Assembly (NCBI GenBank): GCA_022711665.1 | Contig: JAKLEN010000003.1 | Location: 248,001 to 312,000, forward strand | Direction of reading: 5' to 3' | Length of the DNA: 64,000 nucleotides | From: Acidobacteriota bacterium | Lineage (GTDB): Bacteria; Acidobacteriota; Aminicenantia; Aminicenantales; Saccharicenantaceae | Shown: positions 43,001-52,100 of the stretch, piece by piece | Layout: each line of letters starts with the position of its first letter | How positions within the stretch are numbered: the first letter of the stretch is position 1 | Position numbers and translations under genes: made by a program | The notes under the pieces: model-generated | Database searches by the model: none | What the model was told of the DNA's origin: nothing | Seen by the model: only the letters and a program-made list of their open reading frames with translations

Positions 43001-43168
43001 GGGCTGGACCGCCGCCGCCTCGACGCGGACGACGACCCGGTGGCCGCCGAGCCCCGATTCGGGGTCCCAGTCCGCCGCCACGGCCGGAGCCGGGAAGAGA
43101 AGGCCGGGGGCCAGCGTCGCCGCCAGAGCGGAATGACGGAGAAGGGAAAGGAGTTTGTGTCGCGACAT
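40040..43168 (-). CDS. Large secreted GH123-like glycoside hydrolase (DUF6067)
   Basis: This 1042-residue exported protein has a signal (LLSLLRHSALAATLAPGLLF). Features include two beta-sandwich-like N-terminal regions (about 30-330), a domain with YFAPEMTRLQAKPVDITAGP and WDQKKNQDALWIG (about 430-620), and a barrel-like region holding NVVNVHHATAVNPYINYPFL, YDTVRELSNRAPELFALRS and GIDGLYLDDVAFDR. The adjacent Asp residues in the last motif are the likely catalytic pair. This fits the DUF6067/GH123-like glycosidases that act on N-acetylhexosamine glycans. The start at 43168 is supported by a promoter at 43179-43207. The TAA stop lies in a family A palindrome. Confidence 0.8.
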   Translation of the reverse strand: MSRHKLLSLLRHSALAATLAPGLLFPAPAVAADWDPESGLGGHRVVVRVEAAAVQPPPRIARVTIDWRRRDADPEKKNVLVFDAATGRRVVKVLPVRLGREAAEFLFEPPTVPGDYFFYYLPYKSEGRRNYPNVRYDPPAWSADPALAARADALRSSDAGAAARAAADLLRAEAVAFESADDFGAFTPMERIATAAETRALLAAHPGSPYLLFPEDRALPIRMTGDLPKRWVEAGPLGAIRGRAARGEYFTFQVGLWAARQAIADLEVRFSDLVRTPATADDGSPVAPSVIPGRDLTCFNKGGVGWDGAPFVKAVPVDEGRVQALWCGVPVPPGIRSGKFRGTVTVAPKGMPATALAVELTVTDETLADSGDGDPSRLTRLRWLDSTLAQDDGIVPPFTALTVDRFTVGCLGRALTIGRDGFPSRIRSYFAPEMTRLQAKPVDITAGPIRLRVLDEDGREHAWKPSLTGPRLSRRGPGAVVWEADNCNGDFVLRIEARMEFDGFVASKVSLTARRDVAVSDIRLEVPWREASAAYMMGLGFPGGRRPASFDWAWDQKKNQDALWIGTVNAGMQVGLRAENYSRPLNTNFYLSKPLQMPPSWWNEGRGTVTVRSGGSGGRGGFRPGTVVLAAASGPRRLRVGETLHFDFTLLITPFKPLDPAAHFRQRYYHAFEPLDKVAAAGANVVNVHHATAVNPYINYPFLRVPEMKAYVDDAHRRGFKVKIYDTVRELSNRAPELFALRSLGHEIFSPGPGGGYAWLQEHLGGDYIAAWFVPDLKDAAIINSGLSRWHNYYVEGLDWLARNVGIDGLYLDDVAFDRTTMKRVRKVLARNRPGALIDLHSANQYNVRDGFASSANLYLEHFPYLDRLWFGEYFDYNGSGPDYWLVELSGLPFGLMGEMLQDGGNPWRGMVFGMTARLPWAGDPRPLWKVWDEFGITKSEMAGWWTASNPVRTGTPDVLATCYVRKGDGKGGRPSALVALASWAKAPVDVRLAVDWKKLGLDPKKASLRAPAIDKFQEGGEFEPGDPIRIEPGKGLLLILR

Positions 43169-43178
43169 GGTCCAGGGG

Positions 43179-43207
43179 ACGATACCGGGGCGAACGCGAC
43201 TTGTCAA
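43179..43207 (-). promoter_or_regulatory. Sigma70-type promoter for the GH123-like gene
   Basis: Minus-strand TTGACA (43207-43202), a 17-base spacer and TATCGT (43184-43179) lie 10 bases before the ATG at 43168. The -35 box is a perfect consensus, and this placement argues against an upstream start at 43249. Confidence 0.55.
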
Positions 43208-43255
43208 GCCGGCGAAGAGGGGAATAAAAAGGGAAAGAAACGGGGACAAAAAAAT

Positions 43256-43309
43256 GGGGACACAATACCCATTTCCGATTTTAAAATCGGAAATGGGTAT
43301 TGTGTCCCC
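43256..43309. repeat. Perfect 54-bp family A palindrome
   Basis: GGGGACACAATACCCATTTC extended through CGATTTT (27 bases) is followed at once by its exact reverse complement, with no spacer. It is a two-base variant (ACCC for ACTC) of the copies at 22312 and 39957. It lies 6 bases after the minus-strand stop of hppA. Confidence 0.88.
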
Positions 43310-43315
43310 GATTGA

Positions 43316-45643
43316 TCACTTCTTGGCGGACGGATCCTCGACGAACAGGGACGGGGCCTCGCGCTTGCTCTTCCAGATAGCCCAGACGGTGGCCGCCAGC
43401 AGCACGGCCACGATCACGGCCAGCCCCGGCGTCATCTTGTTGTACTTGACGATGATGGGCGCCGCGAGCAGGCTGACCATGTTGGTCACCTTGATCATCG
43501 GGTTGAGGGCCGGTCCGGCCGTGTCCTTGAGCGGGTCGCCGACGGTGTCGCCGACGACGCCGGCCTTGTGCCGTTCCGAGCCCTTGCCGGTGCAGGCGAC
43601 GGCGTCCTTGGGCTCGTCCTCGATGCTCTTCTTGGCGTTGTCCCAGGCGCCGCCGGAGTTGGCCATGAACACGGCCAGGAGCTGGCCGCTGAGGATGATC
43701 CCGGCCAGGAAGCCGCCCAGGGCCTCGACCTGGAGGACCAGGCCGACGATGAGGGGCAGGAAGACCGAGATCAGGGCCAGGGGCACGAGCTCCTTCTGGG
43801 CCGCGACCGTCGAGATGGAAACGACCCGGGCGTAATCCGGCTTGACCTTGCCTTCCATCAGGCCGGGGATCTTGAACTGGCGCCGGACCTCCTCGACGAT
43901 GAGCCCGGCCGCCCGGGTGACGGCCTTCAACGACAGCGAGCTGAAGAGCCAGGGGAACGCCCCGCCCAGCAGCAGGCCGATGAAGACCTTGGTGTCCGAG
44001 ACCCGGATGGCCTCCATGATCTTCTGGCCGAGCTGGGCCTGGACCCGCCCGACGTCCGTCATGTAGGACGCGAAGAGGCTGACGGCCGCGATGACCGCCG
44101 AGGCGATGGCCACGCCCTTGGTGATGGCCTTGGTCGTGTTGCCGACGGCGTCGAGGTCGGCCATGATCTGGCGGGCCTTGACCGTCTCTTCGTCGGTCTG
44201 GCCCTGCCAGGACATCTCGGCGATGCCGTTGGCGTTGTCGGAGATCGGCCCGTAGGAGTCCATGGCCACGTTGTTGCCGGTGTGGCTCAGCATGCCGATG
44301 CCGACCATGGCCACGCCGTAGAGGACGTACAGCGGGTTCCCCGCCCCGCTGTAGAGGACCAGGGCGACGATGAAGCTGACGCAGATGATGACCACGGCCC
44401 AGACGCTCGATTCCATGCCCACGGCCAAGCCCGACAGGATGGTCGTCGCCGGACCGGTCTTGGTCGACTTGACGATCTCCTTGACCGGGGGCTTGCGGGT
44501 CGACGTGAAGTACGAGGTCAGCGGGTTGAAGGCCACGGCCAGCCCGACGCCGACCGTGGTCAGCATGGCCAGCCGCCAGTCGCCGGCGTAGTTGATGGCC
44601 ACGAGGAACGACCACAGGATGGTGTTGACGCTCGAGACCTCGTAGGACCGGAACATGGCCTCTTCGGCGTCCTTGGCCCGCAGGAACTTGAGCGGGAAGC
44701 GCTCCCAGATCGGGACCGTGAACGTCCCCAGGATCGAGGAGATGACGCCGATGGCCCGGATGATCAGGGGATAGACGATCCACTTCAGGGAGTGGGTCGG
44801 GTCGATGGCCATCAGGGCCAGCCCCAGGATCAGCCCCGAGACGATGGTCACCTCGTAGGACTCGAAGATGTCGGCGGCCATGCCGGCGCAGTCGCCGACG
44901 TTGTCGCCGACGAGATCGGCCACGACGGCCGCGTTCCGGGGATCGTCCTCGGGGATGTCCTTCTCGACCTTGCCGACGAGGTCGGCGCCGACGTCGGCGG
45001 CCTTGGTGTAGATGCCGCCGCCGACCCGCATGAACAGGGCCAGCAGCGTGCCGCCGAAGCCGAAGCCGAGCAGGGCGTCGGGGGCGGCCTTGCCGAAGAC
45101 CATGAAGATCAGGGTGCCGCCGAACAGGCCCAGGCCGTCCGTCAGCATGCCGGTGATCGTCCCGGCGTAGTAGGCGATCGACAGGGACTCGTTGAAGCCC
45201 CGCCGGGCCGCCGAGGCCGCCCGGACGTTGGCCTGGATGGCCATGCGCATGCCCAGCTGGCCGACGAGCAGGGAGAACGTCGCGCCCATGATGAAGGCGA
45301 TCGTCCGCCCGAAGGCGATGATGATCCGGGCCTTGCCGGCGCCGAACTCCTCGACCGCCTCGACGCTGGCCGGGACGACATAGACGCTGAGGAACAGGGC
45401 CACCGTCAGGACGCCGATGAGCGGCAGGATCTTGCGCAGCTGCGTCTTCAGGTAGCTGTTGGCGCCGATGCGGATGGCGTTCCAGACCTCCTGCATCTTG
45501 GCCGAGCCCTTGTCCTTCCTGAGCACGACCTTGCGCAGCATCCAGGCGTACCAGAGGCTGACGAAAGCCGTCAGCATGACGCCGCAGATGGCGATCTGTT
45601 CGAATGAATTCAGCCCGTGGCGGGCGAGCCCCAAGAGATTCAT
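43316..45643 (-). CDS. hppA: Membrane-bound proton-translocating pyrophosphatase, K+-independent type
   Basis: This 775-residue protein has about 16 transmembrane helices and hydrolyses pyrophosphate to pump ions out. Signature segments include DVGADLVGKVEKDIPEDDPR, GDNVGDCAGMAADIFESYEV and AWDNAKKSIE with GDTVGDPLKDTAGPALNPMI. The potassium-site motif reads GNTTKAITKG: the Lys and the Thr three residues later are those of K+-independent enzymes, whereas K+-dependent ones carry Ala and Gly. A proton pump is therefore expected. GGAG precedes the ATG at 45643. It is a single-gene unit. Confidence 0.95.
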   Translation of the reverse strand: MNLLGLARHGLNSFEQIAICGVMLTAFVSLWYAWMLRKVVLRKDKGSAKMQEVWNAIRIGANSYLKTQLRKILPLIGVLTVALFLSVYVVPASVEAVEEFGAGKARIIIAFGRTIAFIMGATFSLLVGQLGMRMAIQANVRAASAARRGFNESLSIAYYAGTITGMLTDGLGLFGGTLIFMVFGKAAPDALLGFGFGGTLLALFMRVGGGIYTKAADVGADLVGKVEKDIPEDDPRNAAVVADLVGDNVGDCAGMAADIFESYEVTIVSGLILGLALMAIDPTHSLKWIVYPLIIRAIGVISSILGTFTVPIWERFPLKFLRAKDAEEAMFRSYEVSSVNTILWSFLVAINYAGDWRLAMLTTVGVGLAVAFNPLTSYFTSTRKPPVKEIVKSTKTGPATTILSGLAVGMESSVWAVVIICVSFIVALVLYSGAGNPLYVLYGVAMVGIGMLSHTGNNVAMDSYGPISDNANGIAEMSWQGQTDEETVKARQIMADLDAVGNTTKAITKGVAIASAVIAAVSLFASYMTDVGRVQAQLGQKIMEAIRVSDTKVFIGLLLGGAFPWLFSSLSLKAVTRAAGLIVEEVRRQFKIPGLMEGKVKPDYARVVSISTVAAQKELVPLALISVFLPLIVGLVLQVEALGGFLAGIILSGQLLAVFMANSGGAWDNAKKSIEDEPKDAVACTGKGSERHKAGVVGDTVGDPLKDTAGPALNPMIKVTNMVSLLAAPIIVKYNKMTPGLAVIVAVLLAATVWAIWKSKREAPSLFVEDPSAKK

Positions 45644-45784
45644 GCGGGTCTCCTCGATGACGCGGAATACTGGGTCCCCAAGGCCCGTCGGGCCGGCTCA
45701 GGGATGCCCCTAAAACAGTTAATCTTACACAAGTCCGGCCGAAAATCAACCCCGGATCGGCCCGGATCGGCCCCGCTTTTGTGC

Positions 45785-45790
45785 TATAAT
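45785..45790 (+). promoter_or_regulatory. Probable -10 element upstream of gatE
   Basis: A perfect TATAAT lies 29 bases before the gatE ATG. No TTGACA-like box is found 16-18 bases upstream, where a tandem CCCGGATCGG (45751-45770) is seen instead. Confidence 0.35.
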
Positions 45791-45819
45791 GCGCCTTCCG
45801 GCCCCCGCCGGATGGACCC

Positions 45820-47748
45820 ATGAGCGATTACCGATTCCAATTCAAGCCCTTCCCCGAGATGACCGAGGCCGACTACGCCGAGATCGGCTTCCGCTCCGGC
45901 CTGGAGATCCACCAGCAGCTGCTGACCGAGAAGAAGCTCTTCTGCCGCTGCCCGGCCGGCCGCTACAGCGATGCCTACGATGCCGAGATCCTGCGCCACA
46001 TGCGGCCGACCCTGTCCGAGCTCGGCGAGTACGACGGCACGGCCCTGATGGAGTTCAAGACCAAAAAGGAGATCATCTACCGGATCAACCGGGAGACGGT
46101 CTGCACCTATGAGATGGACGACACGCCGCCGTTCATGATCGACGAGCAGGCCCTCGACATTGCCCTCGGCATCGCCATGCTCTACCGCCTGAACCTGGTC
46201 GACGAGCTCCACATCGCCCGCAAGCAGTACCTCGACGGCAGCATCCCGACGGGCTTCCAGCGGACGACCATCGTCGGCGTCACCGGCTCCGTGCCCTACA
46301 AGGACCGCAGCGTCTCCATCGTCCAGCTGGGCCTCGAGGAGGACGCCTGCCGCGAGGTCAGCGACGTCGGCCACCGCCGCGTCTACCTGACCGACCGCCT
46401 GGGCATGCCGCTCATCGAGACCGTCACCGGCCCCGACATGCGCACGCCCCGGGAGGCGGCCGAGGTGGCCCAGATCCTGCGCCGCCTCGTCCGCAGCACC
46501 GGCCGGGTCCGGACCGGCATCGGCGCCGCCCGCGAGGACGTCAACGTCAGCGTCCGCGGCGGCACGCGCATCGAGATCAAGGGCGTGCCCCGCATCCCGC
46601 GCATCCCTCTCCTGACCTACCACGAGGCCATGCGCCAGTGGAACCTCCTGCGCCTGCGCGAGGAGCTCCGCCGGCGCGGCATCACCGCCGAGACCTTCCG
46701 CTCCGCGTCCGAGGACGTCACCCGGGTCCTGGTGAAGACGAGCTACCAGCCCATCCGCGAGGCCCTGGCCGGCGGCGCGACGGCCGCGGCCGTGGCCCTG
46801 CGCGGCTTCCGCGACCTCCTGAGCTGGCAGACCCAGACGAACACCCGCTTCTCCCGCGAGATCTCCGACCGGGTCCGGGTCGTCGCCTGCCTGACCAAGC
46901 TGCCCAACATCATCCACTCCGACAGCCTGTCCGAAACGCTTTCGAGCTCCCGCTGGGACCAGGTCCGCAAGGCCGTCCGGGCCGCGGACGACGACACGGT
47001 CGTGGTCGTCTGGGGCCCGGCCGGCGACGTCAAGACCGCCGTCGAGGAGATCGCCGCCCGGGCCCGCGAGGCCGCGATCGGCGTTCCCTCCGAGACGCGC
47101 CAGGCCCTGCGCGACGGCACCAACGGCTTCGAGCGCATCCTGCCCGGCCCCGACCGGATGTACCCGGATACGGACCTGCCGCCGAAGGTGGTCACCGAGG
47201 AGCGGCTGGAGCGCATCCGCCGGGGCCTGCCGGTGCCCATCTGGACCCGCGAGGCCTGGTACCGGGAGATCGGCCTGCCCGCCGACGTCGTCGAGCCCCT
47301 GGCCATGTCCCGCTGGGCCGGCCTGTTCGAGATGATGGTCAAGGAGTGGGGGATCGATCCGACCGCCGCGGCCGTCGCCCTGGTCCAGTTCCCCAAGAGC
47401 CTGGCCCGCCGCGGCCTCGACCCGTCGCGGCTGGCCGAGGACGACCTGCGCCGCATCTTCGCCCTGTTCCGGGACCGCCGCATCTCCCGCGACGGCGTCC
47501 GGGCCCTGATGGAGCGGTCCGTCCGCGGCCAGGGCCTGCCCGGGCCGGGCGAGGTCCGGCCGGCCACCGAAGAGGAGATTTACGCCCGGGTCGCGGACGC
47601 CAACGCCGCCCTGCGGGCGATGAAGGTCCATAACCCCGACAGGAAGGCCCACGTCCTCATGGGCCTGGTCATGACCGCCCTGCGCGGGCGCGTCGAGGGC
47701 GCGGCCGTCCTGGAGCGGGTCACGGCCGCCGCCGAAGGGACATGCTGA
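45820..47748 (+). CDS. gatE: Archaeal-type Glu-tRNA(Gln) amidotransferase subunit GatE
   Basis: This 642-residue subunit binds Glu-tRNA(Gln), activates it, and receives ammonia from GatD to make Gln-tRNA(Gln). Landmarks: SGLEIHQQLLTEKKLFCRCP near the N-terminus, YLDGSIPTGFQRTTIVGVTG, VSDVGHRRVYLTDRLGMPLI, the AspRS-like insert region (GTNGFERILPGPDRMYPDTD), and a YqeY-like tail. Length fits GatE and not the bacterial GatB (about 480). GatE is a hallmark of archaea, so its presence in a bacterial chromosome is notable. The end overlaps gatD by 7 bases. Confidence 0.93.
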   Translation: MSDYRFQFKPFPEMTEADYAEIGFRSGLEIHQQLLTEKKLFCRCPAGRYSDAYDAEILRHMRPTLSELGEYDGTALMEFKTKKEIIYRINRETVCTYEMDDTPPFMIDEQALDIALGIAMLYRLNLVDELHIARKQYLDGSIPTGFQRTTIVGVTGSVPYKDRSVSIVQLGLEEDACREVSDVGHRRVYLTDRLGMPLIETVTGPDMRTPREAAEVAQILRRLVRSTGRVRTGIGAAREDVNVSVRGGTRIEIKGVPRIPRIPLLTYHEAMRQWNLLRLREELRRRGITAETFRSASEDVTRVLVKTSYQPIREALAGGATAAAVALRGFRDLLSWQTQTNTRFSREISDRVRVVACLTKLPNIIHSDSLSETLSSSRWDQVRKAVRAADDDTVVVVWGPAGDVKTAVEEIAARAREAAIGVPSETRQALRDGTNGFERILPGPDRMYPDTDLPPKVVTEERLERIRRGLPVPIWTREAWYREIGLPADVVEPLAMSRWAGLFEMMVKEWGIDPTAAAVALVQFPKSLARRGLDPSRLAEDDLRRIFALFRDRRISRDGVRALMERSVRGQGLPGPGEVRPATEEEIYARVADANAALRAMKVHNPDRKAHVLMGLVMTALRGRVEGAAVLERVTAAAEGTC

Positions 47749-49136
47749 TGGCCGCCAACGACGACTACAAGGGCTACCGGGGCGAGGCCCTGGACACGCT
47801 GAAGAACTTCGGCGCCCTGGTCTGGAGCGACGTCGAGATCAGGACCTCCCGCGGCGCCTACACCGGCATCATCCTGCCCCGCTCCGAGACGGCCGACCCG
47901 AACCACATCGTCATCAAGCTCCGCTCGGGCTACAACATCGGCCTGGCGGCCCGCTCGATCGAGGCCATCACGATCAGCGGCCGCAAGGAAGCCCACTACA
48001 AGATCCCCGAGAAGGAATTCCCCTTCGACCCGGCCAAGCCCAAGGTCAAGCTCCTCGGCACCGGCGGCACGATCGCCAGCCGGCTCGACTACCGGACCGG
48101 CGCGGTCATCCCGGCCTTCTCGCCGGGCGAGCTCTACGGCTCGGTGCCCGAGCTGGCCGACATCTGCAACCTCGAGACCGAGAAGCTCTTCGGCGTCTTC
48201 AGCGAGAACATGGGCCCCGAGCAGTACATCGCCACGGCCCGGGCCATCGGCCGGGAGATCGAAAAGGGCGTCCAGGGCATAGTCATCGGCCACGGCACGG
48301 ACACCATGCACCACACGGCCGCCATCCTGTCGTTCATGGTCCAGGATTCGCCGGTGCCCATCGTCATGGTCGGGTCCCAGCGCTCCTCGGACCGGCCCTC
48401 GTCCGACGCCGCGCTCAACCTGATGCACAGCGTCAAGACGGCGGCCGAGAGCGACATCGCCGAGGTCATGGTCTGCATGTTCGGGCCGACCTCGGACATG
48501 TACGGGCTGCTGCACCGCGGGACGCGGGTCCGCAAGATGCATTCGAGCTATCGTTCGACCTTCCGGACGATCGGCGACATCCCCATCGCCATGGTCAGCC
48601 GGGAGAAGATCACGCCCCTGCGGCACGACTACAAGCGCCGCCGGGCCGACCGGAAAGTCCGCATCGACACATCGTTCGACGAGCGGGTGTCCATCGTCTA
48701 CTACTACCCGAACATGAAGCCGGACATCATCGACTCGCTCGTCGACAACGGCTACCGCGGCATCGTCATCGCCGGGACCGGCCTGGGCCACGTCAACAAG
48801 CCGCTCTACCCGGCCCTCAAACGGGCCCGCGACAAGGGCGTGGCCGTCTTCATGACCGTCCAGACGCTCTGGGGCTACGTCCAGATGTACGTCTACGACA
48901 CCGGCCGCGACATGATGGAGCTGGGCGTCGTCCCGGCGGCCAACATGCTGCCCGAGGTCGCCTACGTCAAGCTGGCCTGGGCCCTGGGGAAGACGACGGA
49001 CGTCGAGGAGGTCCGCCGGATCATGCTCTCGCCCGTCGCCGGGGAGATCACGGAGCGCGAGCCGGAGAACGGCTACCTCATCTTCCAGGGCGGCATCCCC
49101 GAGGTCGAGGAATTCATCTCGACCATCAAGAAGTAG
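47742..49136 (+). CDS. gatD: Archaeal-type Glu-tRNA(Gln) amidotransferase subunit GatD
   Basis: This 464-residue asparaginase-like subunit releases ammonia from an amide donor for GatE. An N-terminal small beta domain (GYRGEALDTLKNFGALVWSD) distinguishes GatD from plain L-asparaginase. The asparaginase core follows: KLLGTGGTIAS (nucleophile Thr107), IGHGTDTMHHTAA (Thr186, Asp187) and the C-terminal KLAWALGKT. The start may be ATG 47742 or ATG 47748; both overlap the gatE stop. The pairing with gatE settles the assignment. Confidence 0.93.
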   Translation: MLMAANDDYKGYRGEALDTLKNFGALVWSDVEIRTSRGAYTGIILPRSETADPNHIVIKLRSGYNIGLAARSIEAITISGRKEAHYKIPEKEFPFDPAKPKVKLLGTGGTIASRLDYRTGAVIPAFSPGELYGSVPELADICNLETEKLFGVFSENMGPEQYIATARAIGREIEKGVQGIVIGHGTDTMHHTAAILSFMVQDSPVPIVMVGSQRSSDRPSSDAALNLMHSVKTAAESDIAEVMVCMFGPTSDMYGLLHRGTRVRKMHSSYRSTFRTIGDIPIAMVSREKITPLRHDYKRRRADRKVRIDTSFDERVSIVYYYPNMKPDIIDSLVDNGYRGIVIAGTGLGHVNKPLYPALKRARDKGVAVFMTVQTLWGYVQMYVYDTGRDMMELGVVPAANMLPEVAYVKLAWALGKTTDVEEVRRIMLSPVAGEITEREPENGYLIFQGGIPEVEEFISTIKK

Positions 49137-49187
49137 GCGGCGCCGGCCGCCGCGCCGGGATGCCGGCCGGCCCCGGGCGGGCCCGTC

Positions 49188-52100
49188 CTAGAACTCGAAG
49201 CGCACCCCGAGCCGGATGGTCCGCGGGTTGAGGATCTCGTTGTAGACGCGGTTGTACGGGCTGGCCGCGTAGGTTCCCGTGTCGACGTAATAGACGCCGT
49301 AGTTCGCGTCGGTGGCCCGGTTGACCGTGGCCCGGTTGAGCAGGTTGAAGACGTCGGCCATGAGCCACATCCGGGTGGAGCCGACGGTCAGCTTCTTTTC
49401 CAGCCGGAAGCCGAGGTTGATCATGGACGGCAGGCTGTCCTTGGTCGCAGCCTGGATGTAGATCGTGTTGGCCCGGTAGAGCCCCGGCCAGTTCTCGCTG
49501 TTCTCGTAGGCGAAGGTGATGTAGTGGGGGATCTTCCAGCCCTCGCGGGCGACCAGGGTGGCCGAAACGTCGATGCCCAGGGGCAGCTGGTAGAGGGCGC
49601 TGGCCTTGAAGATCCAGCGGGCGTACATCTGGGCGGAGATCTTGTCGTTGAAGGCGCCGGACCAGTTGCCGTAGGGCTGGCCGTCGACGGCCCACTGGTT
49701 GGTCGGATCGAGGTAGGAGTCGCCCCAGTGGGCGCGCTGGTCCTGCAGGGTCAGCGAGGCGTTCATGAACCAGTTATTGGACAGCCTCTTGGTCATCGCC
49801 AGGTCCAGGCCGAAGTAGTCCCGCCGGGCCGTGCTCTTGTCGACCATCCGGTAGGGCGTCGAGCCCGGGAACGAGGCGATCGGCAGGTACCAGCTCCGGC
49901 CCGCGGCGTCGCCCATGTCGATGGTCGTTTCGTCGTCGACCTCGATCGTGGCCGGGATCGTGCCGGCGGCGGCGTACCAGGTCCCGGCGTTGTCGACGAC
50001 CAGGTCCGGCGTTTCCGGATAGATGTCGGCCGGGTAGTAGAGCTTGGCCCAGTCGAAGTTGTCGTAGCGCCGGTAGGTGGCCGTGATCGAGGCGGCCCAG
50101 TTCGGGCCCAGCTCCTTTTCGAGGCTGAGCATGACCTCCCGCGTCCGGGGAGAGGTCTTGACGTTCTTGGCGTCGGGATCGACGTCGCTGCGATAGAAGG
50201 TCGTCAGGTCGTCGTAGTTGATGGCGTCGTTGTCGCTCCAGTCGTAGCCCCAATAGTTGCCGCCGAGATAGGCGTCGCCCGTGAAGCCGTTCTCGAGCGC
50301 GTCGGCGGCCGCGTCGGTCAGGGCGCCGTCGTCGTCGAAGATGGCATAGAGCTGGTTCGGGGTCTCGGCGTGGGCCGAGGAATACTTCCAGTAGGCCTCC
50401 TCCGGGTCGACCAGGGAGTCGGAGTCCGCGTCCTTCCACCAGAAGCCCAGGCCGCCGGTCAGGCCCAAGGGCCGGGGAACGTTGGCGCCCGGGGTCAGGA
50501 GGTCGCCGTACTGGGCCAGGGAGAGCCGGAGGACGGTCTTGCCGTCGCCCTTGAGATCCCAGCTCAGCCCGATCCGGGGCGACCAGGTGCTCCATTCGTA
50601 CTTCGGATCGACGGCGTTGACCGTCAGGGCCGGCAGGTAATTGGTCAGGCCGGTCATCAGGTCCTGGTCGAAGATGTTCGTCCAGCTCGAGACGACCGAG
50701 GAGATGCCGGTGGCGCCCAGGGACGGGTTCTGGTAGTCGTAGCGCAGGCCCAGCTGCACGGTGAACCGTCCCTTGGTCAGGGTGTCCTGCAGGTAGACCG
50801 TGGTCTGCCCGAGGAGGTCGGTCTGGCGGTTCTCGCGGTTGATGACGAACCGTTGCCATTCCGAGGGCGGCACGACCAGGCCCTCGCCGAGGTCGATGAG
50901 CGGCTCGTTGAAGTTCCTGAAGAGCTCGTAGTTCTGCGGATACCCCGAAACGCTGGCCGACTTCTTGTCGGTGAAGGCGAACCCGACCTTGAACTCATGG
51001 CTCAGGCCGAGCCAATCGTCCTTGTACAGCCGGACGTCGATCTGGGCGTCCTTGCGGGACCGCGTGGCCGAGCTGTAGTCCCAGGACCGGCCGTAATCGG
51101 AGGAGAAGGGGACGTAGAGGCCGTTCGTGACGTCCCAGACGACGGGATTGGTCATGGCCTCGTCGACGATCGGCTTGACCACCGTGCCCGCGCCCAGCCA
51201 GCTGAGCTTGGCGGAGAGGTAGAGGTCCTTGCCCAGGACCTGCTCGTCCTGGATCTTGAAGATGGGGCTGCCCAGTTGGAAGCGGCCCCTCTGGTGGTCG
51301 CCTTCCGGCTTGGCCGCGTCGGCGTTGACGCCGAAGCGCTCCTCCTGGCTCGTGGTCAGCAGGATCTCGAGCCGGTTGCCGGTGAAGATCTCGGCGTTGA
51401 GCTTGAGACTGTAATCGTGGAACTGGACCCGGTCCGGCGTGTCGTAGATCGTGTAGGCGAAGAGGTCCTGGACGCCGAAGCCGCCCCAGATCCAGAGCCG
51501 GTTCTTGATGACGGGCCCGCCGGCGCTGGCGCCGTAGTCCCGGAGCTGCTGGATCTTGTTGGTGTCGTAGATCCCCGACGAACGGAGGTCGGATGTCAGG
51601 TTGCTGGACTGCAGGGCGTCGCCGGTCAGGAAGAAGCGTACCGCGCCGGAGAGCTTGTTGTCGGCCCGGCGGGTCAGGATGTTGACGGCCACCCCGCCCG
51701 TTTGCTGGGCGACGTCGGCCGCGCCGCCGGTCGTGACCTGGATCGTGTCGATGGCGTCGAAATCGTAGTGAATGGCCGAGGCGCCCAGGTCGACCGGGTC
51801 GGTGACGTCGACGCCGTCGATCGTCCAGGTGTTGGCCTGGCCGTTCGACCGGTCGCCCTTGGCCAGGGCGCGGGCCTGCTGCCCCGATTCGTTGCCGCCG
51901 ACGTTCTCGCGGTCGAGGAGTATCCCGGGGACGAGCGCCAGGACGGCCGACGCGTCGCGGGCCGTGGGCAGGATCTGGAGGAGCGGGGCGTCGAAAGAGG
52001 CGTCCTGGGTGAACCGGGCCGGATCGACGGCCGGGACGGGAGCGGTCACGGCGACCGTCTCTTCGGGCTTGCCGGGCTGGAGCACGAGGTCGAGCGACAG

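Noticed and set aside
43169..43249. N-terminal extension of the GH123-like protein to 43249
   Set aside because: A good promoter lies inside this stretch and the signal peptide starts properly at 43168.
22312..43309. CRISPR array
   Set aside because: The repeats are palindromes scattered kilobases apart at gene ends, with no regular spacers and no cas genes.
43316..45643. Sodium- or potassium-dependent pyrophosphatase
   Set aside because: The GNTTKAITKG motif carries the Lys and Thr typical of K+-independent proton pumps.
47742..49136. Plain type I or II L-asparaginase
   Set aside because: It has the extra N-terminal domain of GatD and overlaps gatE.
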